NCBI GenBank assembly: GCA_902476265.1
Contig: CABSCP010000013.1
Location: forward strand, 26,595-90,594
Direction: 5' to 3'
Length of the DNA stretch: 64,000 nt
From: an uncultured Lachnospiraceae bacterium
GTDB taxonomy: Bacteria; Bacillota; Clostridia; Lachnospirales; Lachnospiraceae
The translations under genes were made by a program, and so were the position numbers. Positions 51,033 through 60,073 of the stretch are shown here, in pieces (the first letter of the stretch is position 1; every line of letters begins with the position of its first letter). The notes under the pieces are model-generated. The model had not been told where the DNA came from. It worked only from the letters and a program-made list of their open reading frames with translations, and searched no databases.

Positions 51033-51839
51033 TCAGCTGCCCTGCTGCTCCGGCTCTACGATGACAACTTCCACATCTTTGTCCCCGATCGCCCTGAGAC
51101 TCTTTTGATCAGCACCGGCATCCGTAATAAATACATCTATTTCCGACACATCCGCATATTTTGTAAATGATACATTCCCGATCTTGCTGTGGTCTGCCAG
51201 CAGTATTTTATGCTTTGAATTGCCGATCAGACATCTTTTCATCCGTGCGGTATCCAAATTAGGAGTTGTCAGCCCTCTTTGGGCATCCACTCCGTTTCCT
51301 CCCAGAAACAGCACATCCAGATACAGATTCTGAAGGGTCCGTAAAGCGGCTTCCCCCGTCATATAATGGAAACGTTTGCGAATTTCCCCTCCCGCCAGAA
51401 TGACAGTATGCTCCGTATTGCTGTCCAGCCAGGCGGCAATATTCAGGTCATAGGTCACAATGGTCAGATGGGAAAATCCGGTCAGCAGCTTTGCCAGTTC
51501 CAGCGTGGTCGTGCCCGCATCCAGTCCAATACATTCCCCTTCCCGGATATAGGTAACCGCCTGTTTGGCAATGGCTTCTTTTTCCTGTAAAAGCTGTATT
51601 TTCCGGTCCACAATATTCATCTCGTAATTGACGGAATGGGTGGAGATAGCCCCTCCATGCGTCCTCTTTAACAATCCTTTTTCATCCAGTTCATTCAGGT
51701 CATTGCGAATTGTCGCTCTGGACACATCGAACTTCTCACACAATTGTGACACCGTCGCTTTTTCATTCACATTGATGAACTCAATGATCCTGTTTTTTCT
51801 TTCCTCTGCAAACATTCCCTGCTCCGTATTGCCGTTCAT
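51033..51839 (-). CDS. DeoR-family transcriptional regulator
   Basis: A 268-residue repressor. The N-terminal DeoR HTH (about 12-65: KATVSQLCEKFDVSRATIRNDL) is followed by the sugar-phosphate-sensing domain with GLDAGTTTLELAKLL and TYDLNIAAWL. It likely binds the operon's promoter and is released by a phosphorylated sugar. The start at 51839 follows AAGGAG. It is inside the operon it probably regulates, 29 bases upstream of deoC. Confidence 0.92.
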   Translation of the reverse strand: MNGNTEQGMFAEERKNRIIEFINVNEKATVSQLCEKFDVSRATIRNDLNELDEKGLLKRTHGGAISTHSVNYEMNIVDRKIQLLQEKEAIAKQAVTYIREGECIGLDAGTTTLELAKLLTGFSHLTIVTYDLNIAAWLDSNTEHTVILAGGEIRKRFHYMTGEAALRTLQNLYLDVLFLGGNGVDAQRGLTTPNLDTARMKRCLIGNSKHKILLADHSKIGNVSFTKYADVSEIDVFITDAGADQKSLRAIGDKDVEVVIVEPEQQGS

Positions 51840-51882
51840 ATCTTCTCCTTCTGGTATTCCCGGTTACATTTTTACGGCAGAT

Positions 51883-52749
51883 TTATTCCGGACCCTTCTT
51901 TCCGAAAGCATCCTGCTTCAAATTCGGACTGCCGCGCTTTCCGATTTCCGCTCTCCTGTGCTCCAACGCCGCCAGGGATATTTCTATATCTTCTCTGGCC
52001 TCCTGTTCATTAAAACAGCCTACCGTCACCATATCACAGTCACGGATCGTCGCCCATGAAAAATTCAGTCCCACAAAAGGGGTACACCTGCCAGCCGCCA
52101 TGGATTTTATCGTCATAACCGGCTTTTTAGCCTCCTGAATAATCTGATTGACGGTTTCGATTTCCACCTGCATCATAAAACCAAGACAGTTATAAATCTG
52201 AATATAAGTCTGCACATCATATTCGTTTTGGTCACTATAGACCACCAGCTCCGGCATATGGGCCGAAAGCCCAGGGATCATATCCGCGTCCCGGATCATA
52301 GCGGTATAGTCATCCAACCTTTCGATGGTCTGTTTCCCCTTATTGACCAGCTGTTCTGCACTGGAATGGTGGATCAGACTGATGCAGGCTCCGATTTCCT
52401 TTCCCCGGCGGATGACAGTCTCCGCCTCTTTTCTGGCTTCCCTGCTGTTCTCTACATTTATGATCGGCGTGTCAATCAGAATGAAATCCTTCCCGGTCTT
52501 TTCCCGGGCCTCTTCTATCGCCCGACAGATTACAGGCGTCTGAGAAAATGGGGCCATGACCGTATCCACGCCTGCCTCCCCAAAAACCTCCAACATACGC
52601 ACGATGGATTTTGTACCTGCATGGAACTTTTTGATCATCTGATCCGCCGACGGGCTCGTATGGCTCCATCCCGCCATCCAGTTTGTTCCGATAATCATTC
52701 TGGACAGGGAAACGCCCTCCACTTCTGTTCTTGGAAATAATTTATCCAC
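51883..52749 (-). CDS. Unknown protein, first gene of the DeoR-deoC operon
   Basis: A 288-residue soluble protein of alternating helices and short hydrophobic strands, reminiscent of a TIM barrel or aldo-keto-reductase-like fold (SLSRMIIGTNWMAG near the N terminus, AGVDTVMAPFSQ, DFILIDTPI). I see no diagnostic catalytic set. I chose the GTG at 52749 because AAGGAG is 7 bases upstream. It is the promoter-proximal gene, followed by the DeoR regulator at 43 bases. A role in the same sugar pathway is inferred from position only. Confidence 0.65.
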   Translation of the reverse strand: MDKLFPRTEVEGVSLSRMIIGTNWMAGWSHTSPSADQMIKKFHAGTKSIVRMLEVFGEAGVDTVMAPFSQTPVICRAIEEAREKTGKDFILIDTPIINVENSREARKEAETVIRRGKEIGACISLIHHSSAEQLVNKGKQTIERLDDYTAMIRDADMIPGLSAHMPELVVYSDQNEYDVQTYIQIYNCLGFMMQVEIETVNQIIQEAKKPVMTIKSMAAGRCTPFVGLNFSWATIRDCDMVTVGCFNEQEAREDIEISLAALEHRRAEIGKRGSPNLKQDAFGKKGPE

Positions 52750-52803
52750 TGAATCGCTCCTTATCAAATCAAGATATTTTTACTTAAAAACCTGAAAAAT
52801 ACC

Positions 52804-52842
52804 GCCTGATAATCCGCTTTTTGCATTTCCCTGCTATCAGGC
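52804..52842. promoter_or_regulatory. Inverted repeat at the transcription start of the DeoR-deoC operon
   Basis: GCCTGATA (52804-52811) and TATCAGGC (52835-52842) are exact complements, 23 bases apart, just downstream of the -10. A DeoR-type operator or an mRNA hairpin. A second pair, GTGGTA/TACCAC, lies upstream of the -35 at about 52882-52908. Confidence 0.5.
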
Positions 52843-52845
52843 TTC

Positions 52846-52874
52846 ATTATAGCATTTTCTTTATCTACAGGCAA
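52846..52874 (-). promoter_or_regulatory. Promoter of the DeoR-deoC operon
   Basis: On the minus strand TTGCCT (52874-52869), 17 bases, TATAAT (52851-52846), about 100 bases upstream of the GTG start. Confidence 0.75.
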
Positions 52875-52925
52875 AAGCTTTGTGGTATTTTATGGAAATA
52901 ACTACCACTATTCAGTCATTCGTCC

Positions 52926-54281
52926 TCAAATACATTCCCCGTTGGACTCGATCACCTTCTTATACCAGTACCCGGAATCCTTTATCACCCGTTTTTGTGT
53001 TTCAAAATCAACATATACAAGCCCGAACCGGTTGCCGAATCCGGTTGCCCATTCAAAATTGTCCGTCAGGGTCCAGTGAAAATAGCCGTCGATCTCAATT
53101 CCCTCTGCCGCCGCTTTCTTCAGCTGCTGCAGATATCTTTGGGTAAAATCGATTCTCTGGGGGTCATGCACACGGCCGTCCAAATGCACCCAGTCCGTAT
53201 TGGACATTCCGTTTTCCGTCACGATGATGGGGGTGTGATACCGTTCCGAAAAAAACCGGGGTCCCCAATAGAGCGCCTGGGGCGTCACCGGCCAGGGATA
53301 CGCGGTTTTATCAAAGCCCGGTTTGTGTCCTACCGTAATACAGGAGCCGTCCTCCGCCGCCTTTCCCAGATAGGTCTGGTAAACATTGATGCCCAGAAAA
53401 TCAACGGGCTGTGAAATCACTTTCATATCTTCCGGGCCGATCACCGGCATATCAGCGCCTGCGCTCTTTACGCCGCTGTCCGGGTAACGGCCCAGAAAAA
53501 CCGGATCCATCCACCAGGAGCTGCCGCCGGTCTGATCTTTGGACGCATCAAAGGTCTGCCGCCTGCAGGCTTCGATATCCGCCGCGCTTTCCGTCACGGG
53601 GGACCAAAGCCACCAGGCCGCAGGGGCATAGCCGATCACAGGCCGCCTCTTTGCACAGGCGCGGATCGCCTGCACGCTTTTGCCATGGGCCAGCAGGGAA
53701 TGGTGGGCCGCCAGCAGATAATCCTTTCGGTTCATTTGAAGTCCCGGCGCGTGAATCCCTCCGACCAGCCCGCTGCCGATATAACACTGCGGTTCGTTCT
53801 GGGTGATCCAGTGGTCCACCCGGTCCGACAGCCGTTCCATCACCGCCGCCGTATATTGGGCAAACCATTCCGGCATATCGGGATTCAGCCAGCCGCCCCG
53901 CTTAAACAGCTCATAGGGCAGATCCCAGTGAAACAGCGTAATATAGGGCGTGATCCCCTGTTCCAGCAGCCGGTCCACCAGCCGGTCATAAAAATCCAGC
54001 CCCTTTTCATTGATTTTTCCCGTGCCCTCCGGCAGGATCCTGGGCCAGGATAAGGAAAAGCGGTAGGCATTCATGGAAAGTTCTTTCATGACGGAAATAT
54101 CTTCCCCGATTCTGTGATACTGATCGGAGGCCACATCTCCGTTGGTCCCGTCGGAAACCCTGCCCTTTTCATGGGTAAAAACATCCCATATGGAAAGTCC
54201 CTTTCCGTCCTCCGCCATTCCGCCTTCATTCTGATAGGAGGCTGTGGCAGCTCCCCAGGCGAACCCTTCTTTAAATTTCAT
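52926..54281 (-). CDS. Glycoside hydrolase family 1 beta-glucosidase
   Basis: A 451-residue cytoplasmic TIM-barrel enzyme of normal length. The N-terminal signature FAWGAATASYQNEGG is present. The acid/base Glu163 is in TQNEP (usually TxNEP) and the nucleophile Glu356 in VTENG. No 6-phosphate-binding block is obvious, so unphosphorylated beta-glucosides are likely substrates, fitting ABC uptake rather than PTS. The start at 54281 follows GGAG. It is the last gene of the importer operon from 57489. Confidence 0.95.
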   Translation of the reverse strand: MKFKEGFAWGAATASYQNEGGMAEDGKGLSIWDVFTHEKGRVSDGTNGDVASDQYHRIGEDISVMKELSMNAYRFSLSWPRILPEGTGKINEKGLDFYDRLVDRLLEQGITPYITLFHWDLPYELFKRGGWLNPDMPEWFAQYTAAVMERLSDRVDHWITQNEPQCYIGSGLVGGIHAPGLQMNRKDYLLAAHHSLLAHGKSVQAIRACAKRRPVIGYAPAAWWLWSPVTESAADIEACRRQTFDASKDQTGGSSWWMDPVFLGRYPDSGVKSAGADMPVIGPEDMKVISQPVDFLGINVYQTYLGKAAEDGSCITVGHKPGFDKTAYPWPVTPQALYWGPRFFSERYHTPIIVTENGMSNTDWVHLDGRVHDPQRIDFTQRYLQQLKKAAAEGIEIDGYFHWTLTDNFEWATGFGNRFGLVYVDFETQKRVIKDSGYWYKKVIESNGECI

Positions 54282-54296
54282 ATTCCGCTCCTTTCA

Positions 54297-55124
54297 TCAA
54301 CCCTTCACCGCGCCCACCATCATGCCGTCTATAAAATTTTTCTGGAAAATCAAAAAGAAAATCATGATCGGCAAAACAGCCATACAGGCCCCCAGCATCA
54401 GCGCCCCGTAATTCACATCGAAATTGGGCTGCGCCAGCAGGGCCAGCGCCACGGGAATCGTGTATTTTTCTTTCGTGTTAAGCAGTACCAGCGGCACATA
54501 ATAATTTCCCCATTGATTCACAAAGGATAAAATACCCAGGGAAGTCAGGGCGGGCTTCATGTTTGGCAGAACGATGGTAAAAAAGATCCTGCTCTCCCCC
54601 GCGCCGTCTATTCTTGCCGCCTCGATCAGATCCCGGGGATAAGAAAGCATGGACTGCCGCATCAAAAAGACGCCGAAGGCGCCCGGCAGCCCCGACAGGA
54701 TAATCCCCCAGTAGGAATCCGTCATATTCATATTGGAAAACTGGATGTAGAGGGGCACCATTAACACCTGTACCGGAATCATCATGGCCGCCAGGATCAC
54801 AAGAAACAGCGTGTCCCTTCCTTTGAACTGATACTGGGCAAAGCCATAGCCCGCCATGGAATCAATGATCAGCACCAAGACCGTATAGACCCCTGCCACG
54901 AAAAGGGAACTGAACAGATTGTTCCAGATGGGCAGATCCTCCAGCAAATCGAAATAGTTTTGGATCAGATTGGTCCCCACCCGGAAGGTATAATCAAAAT
55001 TGAACACCTGGGGATTGGTATGGGTGGCCGCCAGAAAGGTCCACAGGTAAGGAAAGAGGGACACTGCCACACAAACGATCAGCGCAAGATAGGAAACCGC
55101 CGATGCCAGATTTTTCTTTTTCAT
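54297..55124 (-). CDS. Sugar ABC transporter permease (MalG/UgpE type)
   Basis: A 275-residue protein with six membrane helices and the EAA loop IEAARIDGAGESRIF (about residues 185-200). It ends in the usual GMMVGAVKG. It pairs with the permease whose stop lies 3 bases upstream. GGAG precedes the ATG. The GH1 gene follows at 15 bases. Confidence 0.93.
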   Translation of the reverse strand: MKKKNLASAVSYLALIVCVAVSLFPYLWTFLAATHTNPQVFNFDYTFRVGTNLIQNYFDLLEDLPIWNNLFSSLFVAGVYTVLVLIIDSMAGYGFAQYQFKGRDTLFLVILAAMMIPVQVLMVPLYIQFSNMNMTDSYWGIILSGLPGAFGVFLMRQSMLSYPRDLIEAARIDGAGESRIFFTIVLPNMKPALTSLGILSFVNQWGNYYVPLVLLNTKEKYTIPVALALLAQPNFDVNYGALMLGACMAVLPIMIFFLIFQKNFIDGMMVGAVKG

Positions 55125-55127
55125 CTC

Positions 55128-55988
55128 CTACTCCTCCTTCCCTGCTTTCATCTGAATGACGGTCAAAACCACAACGATGGCTACCACCACATAAGAACCG
55201 GCGCAGGCGATACCGAAATTGAAATTCTTAAATCCCATGTCGTAAAGATATTTCATGACGGTATTGGTACTGCCCGTAGGCCCTCCGTGGGTGATGATAT
55301 TGGGCTCCGTAAACATCTGCACGGCCCCGTTTACCGAAGTGACCATAACCAGGATAATCATATTTTTTAAAAGGGGAATCGTGATCTTTAAAAACTGCTG
55401 CATCCGGCCGGCCCCGTCGATCGCCGCAGCTTCATAAAGCTCCGCCGGAATATTCTGCAGTCCCGAAAGAATGATCACCGTATTGTAGCCCGTCCATTTC
55501 CAGGTCTGGGCGATCACAATAATCATCCTTGCCATCCATGGGTTGGTAAACCAGGAGGAAGGCGTCAGCCCCATTCTTGCGATGATGCTATTGATAAATC
55601 CCTGATCATTAAACAGCAGGGAGAAAATAACGGAATAACTCACCGCGTCAATCAAAACCGGGATAAAAACCGCCATCCGGAAGAACCCTTTCCCTTTCAC
55701 CAGCCTGGAATTCAGCAGGCAGGCCAGCACAATGGCCAGAAAGATCATGATGGGAACCTGGATCAGACCGATTTTAAACGTATTTAATATGGATTGTAAA
55801 AAGGTTTTATCCGAAAGCAGGAACGCATAATTTTTCAGTCCGGATAAATTCACCTTGCCGCCTTTATAAGTCCCAAAGCTTAAAACGATGGAATAGCAGA
55901 CCGGGTAAACGGCAAAAAGGAGAAACAAAGTTAAAAACGGCGCAATAAAGCACCAGGGCGCTATCTTCATTTTTAGTTTATAGCTCAT
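55128..55988 (-). CDS. Sugar ABC transporter permease (MalF/UgpA type)
   Basis: A 286-residue protein with about six membrane helices and the EAA loop YEAAAIDGAGRMQQF (about residues 185-199). It forms the membrane channel with the 54297 product and receives substrate from the lipoprotein at 56101. Like the first importer in this window it has no ATPase gene nearby. About 110 bases separate it from the binding-protein gene, in which no terminator is clear. Confidence 0.93.
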   Translation of the reverse strand: MSYKLKMKIAPWCFIAPFLTLFLLFAVYPVCYSIVLSFGTYKGGKVNLSGLKNYAFLLSDKTFLQSILNTFKIGLIQVPIMIFLAIVLACLLNSRLVKGKGFFRMAVFIPVLIDAVSYSVIFSLLFNDQGFINSIIARMGLTPSSWFTNPWMARMIIVIAQTWKWTGYNTVIILSGLQNIPAELYEAAAIDGAGRMQQFLKITIPLLKNMIILVMVTSVNGAVQMFTEPNIITHGGPTGSTNTVMKYLYDMGFKNFNFGIACAGSYVVVAIVVVLTVIQMKAGKEE

Positions 55989-56100
55989 CTATATCCACCT
56001 TCCGTCACGGATCCTGTCCCACAGGCAGAACCATTCTTACGGACACCGGATGGCGGCACAACTGTGCCGCCATCTACGGCTCGCATCCTTTTAGAGCGCC

Positions 56101-57489
56101 TTATTCGCTTTTCAAAAAGTCAAGCTGTTTCTGCGCCTTGTCCGTAGCTTCTGTCAGCACCGTATCCAGATCTTTTCCGTCCACAAAATACGGGCCTATG
56201 GCATCGGACTGGAAAATCTGCCCGATATCGGTAAAATATGCCGGGAACGGAAGATCCGGGATCTGAGCGCAGAGTTCTGCTGCCAGGCCTGCCGGGGACA
56301 TGCCGAAGTACTCGTCCACCTTCGTATAGGACTCATCCGTATAAGCGGGCATATAAGCGTCGAACAGCGTGGATACTTCCATATTGATCCTGCTGCCTTC
56401 CGTGGAAAGCAAAAACCATTCCATAAATCCTTTGCACAGTTCCGGATATTTTGTCGTTGCAGAAACCATCACGGTGGAACCGCCGGAATTCACCTGGTTG
56501 TTGCCGCCTTCCTCCACTGCCGGAAGCGGCATTGCCGCCCATTTTCCCGCCTGATCCGCCAGGTTTTCCTTTAAGGTTCCGGCAAACCAGACGCCGTAAG
56601 GCACGGTACAGAGGTTATCGTTTGTGAGCGCCGTAATTCTGTCGGTCCACTCGCTGGGCAGGTTGATGGTAATATCTTCCTCCACCATTTTCCGGAAGAC
56701 GGTAAACGCTGTCCTTACCGCGTCGCTGTTAAACTCCACATTGCCGCTTTCGTCAAAGAAAGAACCGCCTTCCGCATAGAAGATGATCAAAGGCATATCA
56801 AAGCTGCTCGTGCCGTTGTAATCAAACCCCATCATCTTTGTTTTTCCGCCCGTTTTTTCATTGATCACCTTGCCGGCTTCGATATAATCGTCCCAGGTTT
56901 TAATCTCCTCGGCCTTTACGCCGCATGCCTCAAAAATATCCGTTCTGTAAAACAGAAGCGCAGGGGCCACATCCCAGGGCGCCGCGCGCCATACATCCCC
57001 GTCTTTTAATAAGGGAATGACTGCGGGCATGATATCTTTTTCATACTGAGCCATCAAATCCGAAATGTCCAGAAACGATCCTTCATATTTGTCAAACGCT
57101 GTCAGGTCATCCCGGTTCTGGAACTGCATAATATCGGGAACCCCGGTTCCTGTGGCCAGCTGGGTGAACAACTTCGTGTTATCCGCCACCTGCTCCACAT
57201 TAATTTTCGCTTCCGGGTGCATCTGCATAAACTGCTTTGCCCCCTCCACAATCGCAGTATAAGAAGAGTTCCAGGCGGTAACCGTTATTTCACCGGCCAA
57301 ATCCCATGATGCCTCCCCGGAGGGTTCCTGCCCTTCTTCCCCGTCTGCCTGCGCGGCTGTTGTCTCCGCCTGTTTCACCGGCTCTTCCGGCGCATCCTGC
57401 TTTGGCGCATTCCCGCCGCAGGCTGCGAGAGATACCGCCATCAGAGAAGACAGGCACAGTGCCGTCAGCTTCCTAAATCGTTTTTCCAT
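56101..57489 (-). CDS. Sugar-binding lipoprotein of the GH1-linked importer
   Basis: A 462-residue family 1 solute-binding protein with lipobox LAAC (Cys24), an acidic spacer and a mature part starting ITVTAWNSSYTAIV. The start at 57489 follows GGAGG; upstream in-frame codons have no ribosome site. It is the first gene of the operon SBP-MalF-MalG-GH1. The GH1 partner suggests cellobiose or another beta-glucoside as ligand. Two CGTTTTCTTT repeats precede it and may bind a LacI-type repressor or CcpA. Confidence 0.92.
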   Translation of the reverse strand: MEKRFRKLTALCLSSLMAVSLAACGGNAPKQDAPEEPVKQAETTAAQADGEEGQEPSGEASWDLAGEITVTAWNSSYTAIVEGAKQFMQMHPEAKINVEQVADNTKLFTQLATGTGVPDIMQFQNRDDLTAFDKYEGSFLDISDLMAQYEKDIMPAVIPLLKDGDVWRAAPWDVAPALLFYRTDIFEACGVKAEEIKTWDDYIEAGKVINEKTGGKTKMMGFDYNGTSSFDMPLIIFYAEGGSFFDESGNVEFNSDAVRTAFTVFRKMVEEDITINLPSEWTDRITALTNDNLCTVPYGVWFAGTLKENLADQAGKWAAMPLPAVEEGGNNQVNSGGSTVMVSATTKYPELCKGFMEWFLLSTEGSRINMEVSTLFDAYMPAYTDESYTKVDEYFGMSPAGLAAELCAQIPDLPFPAYFTDIGQIFQSDAIGPYFVDGKDLDTVLTEATDKAQKQLDFLKSE

Positions 57490-57510
57490 AAGAATACCTC
57501 CTTCTTTTTT

Positions 57511-57540
57511 AAGAAACGTTTTCTTTTGTTCGTTTTCTTT
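57511..57540. promoter_or_regulatory. Candidate LacI/CcpA-type operator of the GH1-linked importer operon
   Basis: AAGAAACGTTTTCTT (57511-57525) is a near-palindrome around ACGT, and CGTTTTCTTT occurs twice (57517-57526 and 57531-57540), 14 bases apart. They lie between the predicted promoter and the ribosome site, where a repressor would block elongation. The match to the cre consensus is only partial. Confidence 0.55.
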
Positions 57541-57578
57541 GTTGAATGTTGTTCTTTTCATTGTCGTTTCTTATGTTT

Positions 57579-57606
57579 ATAATATCATATTCGGTCGCTA
57601 TTTCAA
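57579..57606 (-). promoter_or_regulatory. Promoter of the GH1-linked importer operon
   Basis: On the minus strand TTGAAA (57606-57601), 16 bases, TATTAT (57584-57579). Confidence 0.55.
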
Positions 57607-57722
57607 TCTATTTTTATTGTTTTTTATCATTTTTTATATATTACACAATTATACCATTCCATTTTTGTACATTTTTTTGTTTTTTATCTTTATATTTTAT
57701 TTTTGTTTTTTATTGTTTATTA

Positions 57723-57751
57723 TTGATTTCTCTCCATTTGTGGGGTATACT
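57723..57751 (+). promoter_or_regulatory. Promoter of the VOC-SDR operon
   Basis: TTGATT (57723-57728), 17 bases, TATACT (57746-57751), 26 bases upstream of the VOC start. Confidence 0.75.
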
Positions 57752-57777
57752 GAAAGAAAAAAGGAGGTATTATTTGA

Positions 57778-58263
57778 ATGCAACAAACAATAAACAAACA
57801 ATTTATCACGCAACTCGGCATATTGACCCCTGATATCCGGGCATCCAAAGCCGCCTGGGAAACATTTCTCGGACTGCCCAGTCAGCCCGTCACTGAGTCC
57901 TTCGGGTATGAAGTCACGCATGCCTCCTATCAGGGCCGCCCTTTAAACGGCCGGATTTATCAGGTCTGTTTCCGGTTTGCTAATATTGAACTGGAATTGA
58001 TTCAACCGATTGACAACACACCTTCCTATTGGAAAGACTGCCTGGACAAAAATGGACCGGGAATCCATCATATTTCCTTTGCCGTAAAGGATATTCAGGA
58101 ATCTGTTTCGCAGTGCGAAGCCCTGGGGATTTCGCTAAAGCAAAATGGCTCCTGGCCCGCGGGGGATTATCCCGGCGGTTCCTATGCATATCTGGATGCC
58201 ATGGATTCCATGCATGTCGTGCTGGAGCTGCTCGAAAAAGAACAGGAGGTAAAAAATGAATAA
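57778..58263 (+). CDS. VOC-superfamily (glyoxalase/epimerase-like) protein
   Basis: A 161-residue protein of paired beta-alpha-beta-beta-beta modules. The first is around residues 10-80 (QLGILTPDIRASKAAWETFLG), the second around 95-155 (GIHHISFAVKDI). The GIHH and ELELIQP blocks match the methylmalonyl-CoA epimerase/lyase part of the superfamily, where His and Glu bind a metal. The substrate is unknown, probably a sugar-derived keto acid given the neighbours. AAGGAGG precedes the ATG. The SDR gene overlaps its end by 8 bases. Confidence 0.85.
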   Translation: MQQTINKQFITQLGILTPDIRASKAAWETFLGLPSQPVTESFGYEVTHASYQGRPLNGRIYQVCFRFANIELELIQPIDNTPSYWKDCLDKNGPGIHHISFAVKDIQESVSQCEALGISLKQNGSWPAGDYPGGSYAYLDAMDSMHVVLELLEKEQEVKNE

Positions 58264-58966
58264 ACGAATTCTGATTACCGGAGCCGGAAAAGGACTGGGA
58301 TATGCCGTCACACAAAAACACCTGGTTGCAGGAGACCGGGTTTATGCGCTTGAATATCAGATTACTGACCCTCTTTTGCAACTGGAGGAACAATTTTCCT
58401 CTCTTACCGTAAAAAAATGTGATCTGGCCAATACCGAACAGGTACAGGATGCCCTGCAGGATCTGCTTTGCAGGAAAGAGTCCGTGGACATTATATATAA
58501 TATTGCCGGCATCTTTTTTGAAAGCGACCGGGTGCCTCTGGAAGAAACCGATATCGAACGCTGTCTGCTTCTTTATAATGTCAATGCCCTGGGCCCCCTC
58601 CGGGTAATGAAATATACAGTTCCCCTTCTCAAATCCGGAACGGTTGTGATGAACGTTACCTCTGAATCCGGCAGTGTCACAGACTGTCGGCGCACGGCTG
58701 AATATGGATACAGCATGTCAAAATCCGCTTTCAATATGGCTTCCAAAACCTTTTCCAATCAGCTTTCCGGAAAAGGAGTCCGGGTATTCTGCTATCATCC
58801 CGGATGGATGAAAACAGATATGGGCGGAGAAGGCGCCAGATTAAGTCCCACGGCAATTACGGCCCAGGACGCTGCAGATGCCATTATGGATATCACGCTG
58901 CACCCGGAACAAATACCGGAACAGGTCATGTATCTGGACTATCAAAAAAATCCTTTAAAGTGGTGA
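58256..58966 (+). CDS. Short-chain dehydrogenase/reductase
   Basis: A 236-residue NAD(P)-dependent oxidoreductase. The Rossmann glycine motif is TGAGKGLG (residues 8-15), NIAG at 82-85 stabilises the sheet, and the catalytic set is Ser136 or Ser138 with Tyr152 and Lys156 (YGYSMSK). It overlaps the VOC gene by 8 bases, so the pair is translationally coupled. It probably oxidises or reduces an intermediate of the locus' sugar. A terminator follows the stop. Confidence 0.92.
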   Translation: MNKRILITGAGKGLGYAVTQKHLVAGDRVYALEYQITDPLLQLEEQFSSLTVKKCDLANTEQVQDALQDLLCRKESVDIIYNIAGIFFESDRVPLEETDIERCLLLYNVNALGPLRVMKYTVPLLKSGTVVMNVTSESGSVTDCRRTAEYGYSMSKSAFNMASKTFSNQLSGKGVRVFCYHPGWMKTDMGGEGARLSPTAITAQDAADAIMDITLHPEQIPEQVMYLDYQKNPLKW

Positions 58967-58975
58967 AGCAAGGCT

Positions 58976-59010
58976 AAAAAGCGGCAGGGATAAGCCTTGC
59001 CGCTTTTTTT
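58976..59010. terminator. Bidirectional terminator between the SDR and zinc dehydrogenase genes
   Basis: AAAAAGCGGCAGG (58976-58988) pairs with CCTTGCCGCTTTTT (58995-59008) with one mismatch, flanked by A and T runs for both strands. Confidence 0.88.
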
Positions 59011-59017
59011 GCCTGTT

Positions 59018-60058
59018 TTACGAAAATAAAAATACATGCTTCATGCCTTTGGCCTGTCTTGCATTTTCAAAAGCCCGATCTGCATCGGATAGCTGATAGC
59101 TGTGAGTGACCAGCGCCTCCGCATTTAAAAGGCCGTTCTGTATCAATTCCATCGTCTTTCTATACTGTGAAATACTGGAACGGGTGGAACCGGTGACATA
59201 AAGTTCCCTGTAATGTATCAGATTCGTGTCTATGGCAACCGGCTCTTTATCCGCCGGAAGGCCGCCAAAGAAGTTCACGCGGCCGCCATAGTTCATTAAA
59301 GACAGAACGGAAGCCTGTACAGAGGGTACCGGGCATGCCACGATAGCCACATCCAGTCCCTTTCCTCCTGTCTGTTGCGTCACATATTCCTGCAGATTAT
59401 CTCCCGCATACGTTTTGATATAAGGGAATCGTTTCCTGCAGTATTCCAGCCTGTCTTTCTGAATATCATGCACCATAACAACGGCCCCTGCCATATGTAA
59501 AAGCATGGCGTGGCACATGCCGATAGGACCCGCCCCGATCACAAGGGCCTTCTCCCCCGGTTTGACGAAACACTTGGAGAATCCGTTAAACGCGCAGGAA
59601 AGGGGTTCCGCCACTGCCGCTGCCTGTGGACTGATATCTTTTGGCAGCACCGCAAGATTTCCTCTGATGACCGCCTGTGCCGGTATCCTGACATACTCTG
59701 CAAAAGCGCCGTCCATATTGATGCCGAAAGCACGATAATTTCTACACAGATGAAACGCTCCCGAGACGCAGCTGTCACAGATTCCGCAGCCGATATTGGG
59801 CTGCATTGCCACTCTCATACCGACTTGATAACCGGACACTTTTCCCCCCACTTTAATGATTCTTCCGGAAAATTCATGCCCCAGTGTCAGAGGATGTCCT
59901 TCCTCCACTCCTTTGCTGCCGTATTGCCACATGCGGATATCCGTCCCGCATATTGCTGCCGCTTCCGTCTTAAGCAGAATTTCATCCTCCTTTATTTCAG
60001 GGATATCCATCTCCACCAGCCGGATGTCCAAAGGTCCATAAAGTCTTAATGCCTGCAT
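59018..60058 (-). CDS. Zinc-dependent medium-chain dehydrogenase (sorbitol/threonine dehydrogenase type)
   Basis: A 346-residue NAD(P)-dependent polyol or sugar alcohol dehydrogenase. Catalytic zinc ligands are Cys37 in AICGTD and His61/Glu62 in LGHEFSG. The structural zinc set is Cys91, Cys94, Cys97 and Cys105. The Rossmann motif is VIGAGPIGMCH (about 163-173). It is the last gene of the operon that starts with the Gfo/Idh gene, 15 bases after the FGGY kinase. It probably oxidises a polyol or sugar intermediate. Purines such as AAGGGGAG precede the ATG. Confidence 0.93.
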   Translation of the reverse strand: MQALRLYGPLDIRLVEMDIPEIKEDEILLKTEAAAICGTDIRMWQYGSKGVEEGHPLTLGHEFSGRIIKVGGKVSGYQVGMRVAMQPNIGCGICDSCVSGAFHLCRNYRAFGINMDGAFAEYVRIPAQAVIRGNLAVLPKDISPQAAAVAEPLSCAFNGFSKCFVKPGEKALVIGAGPIGMCHAMLLHMAGAVVMVHDIQKDRLEYCRKRFPYIKTYAGDNLQEYVTQQTGGKGLDVAIVACPVPSVQASVLSLMNYGGRVNFFGGLPADKEPVAIDTNLIHYRELYVTGSTRSSISQYRKTMELIQNGLLNAEALVTHSYQLSDADRAFENARQAKGMKHVFLFS

Positions 60059-60073
60059 CTTTTCTCCCCTTTC

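Larger units (their letters stand above)
57541..57777. other. Very AT-rich divergent promoter region
   Basis: From about 57600 to 57720 the plus strand is mostly T with some A. No gene is supported here. It separates the divergent importer and VOC promoters and is a likely site of DNA bending or of a nucleoid or regulator protein. Confidence 0.6.

Noticed and set aside
57539..57833. Plus-strand frames made mostly of Phe, Ile and Leu
   Set aside because: They come from the T-rich intergenic tract; the bias explains their apparent membrane character, and they lack ribosome sites.
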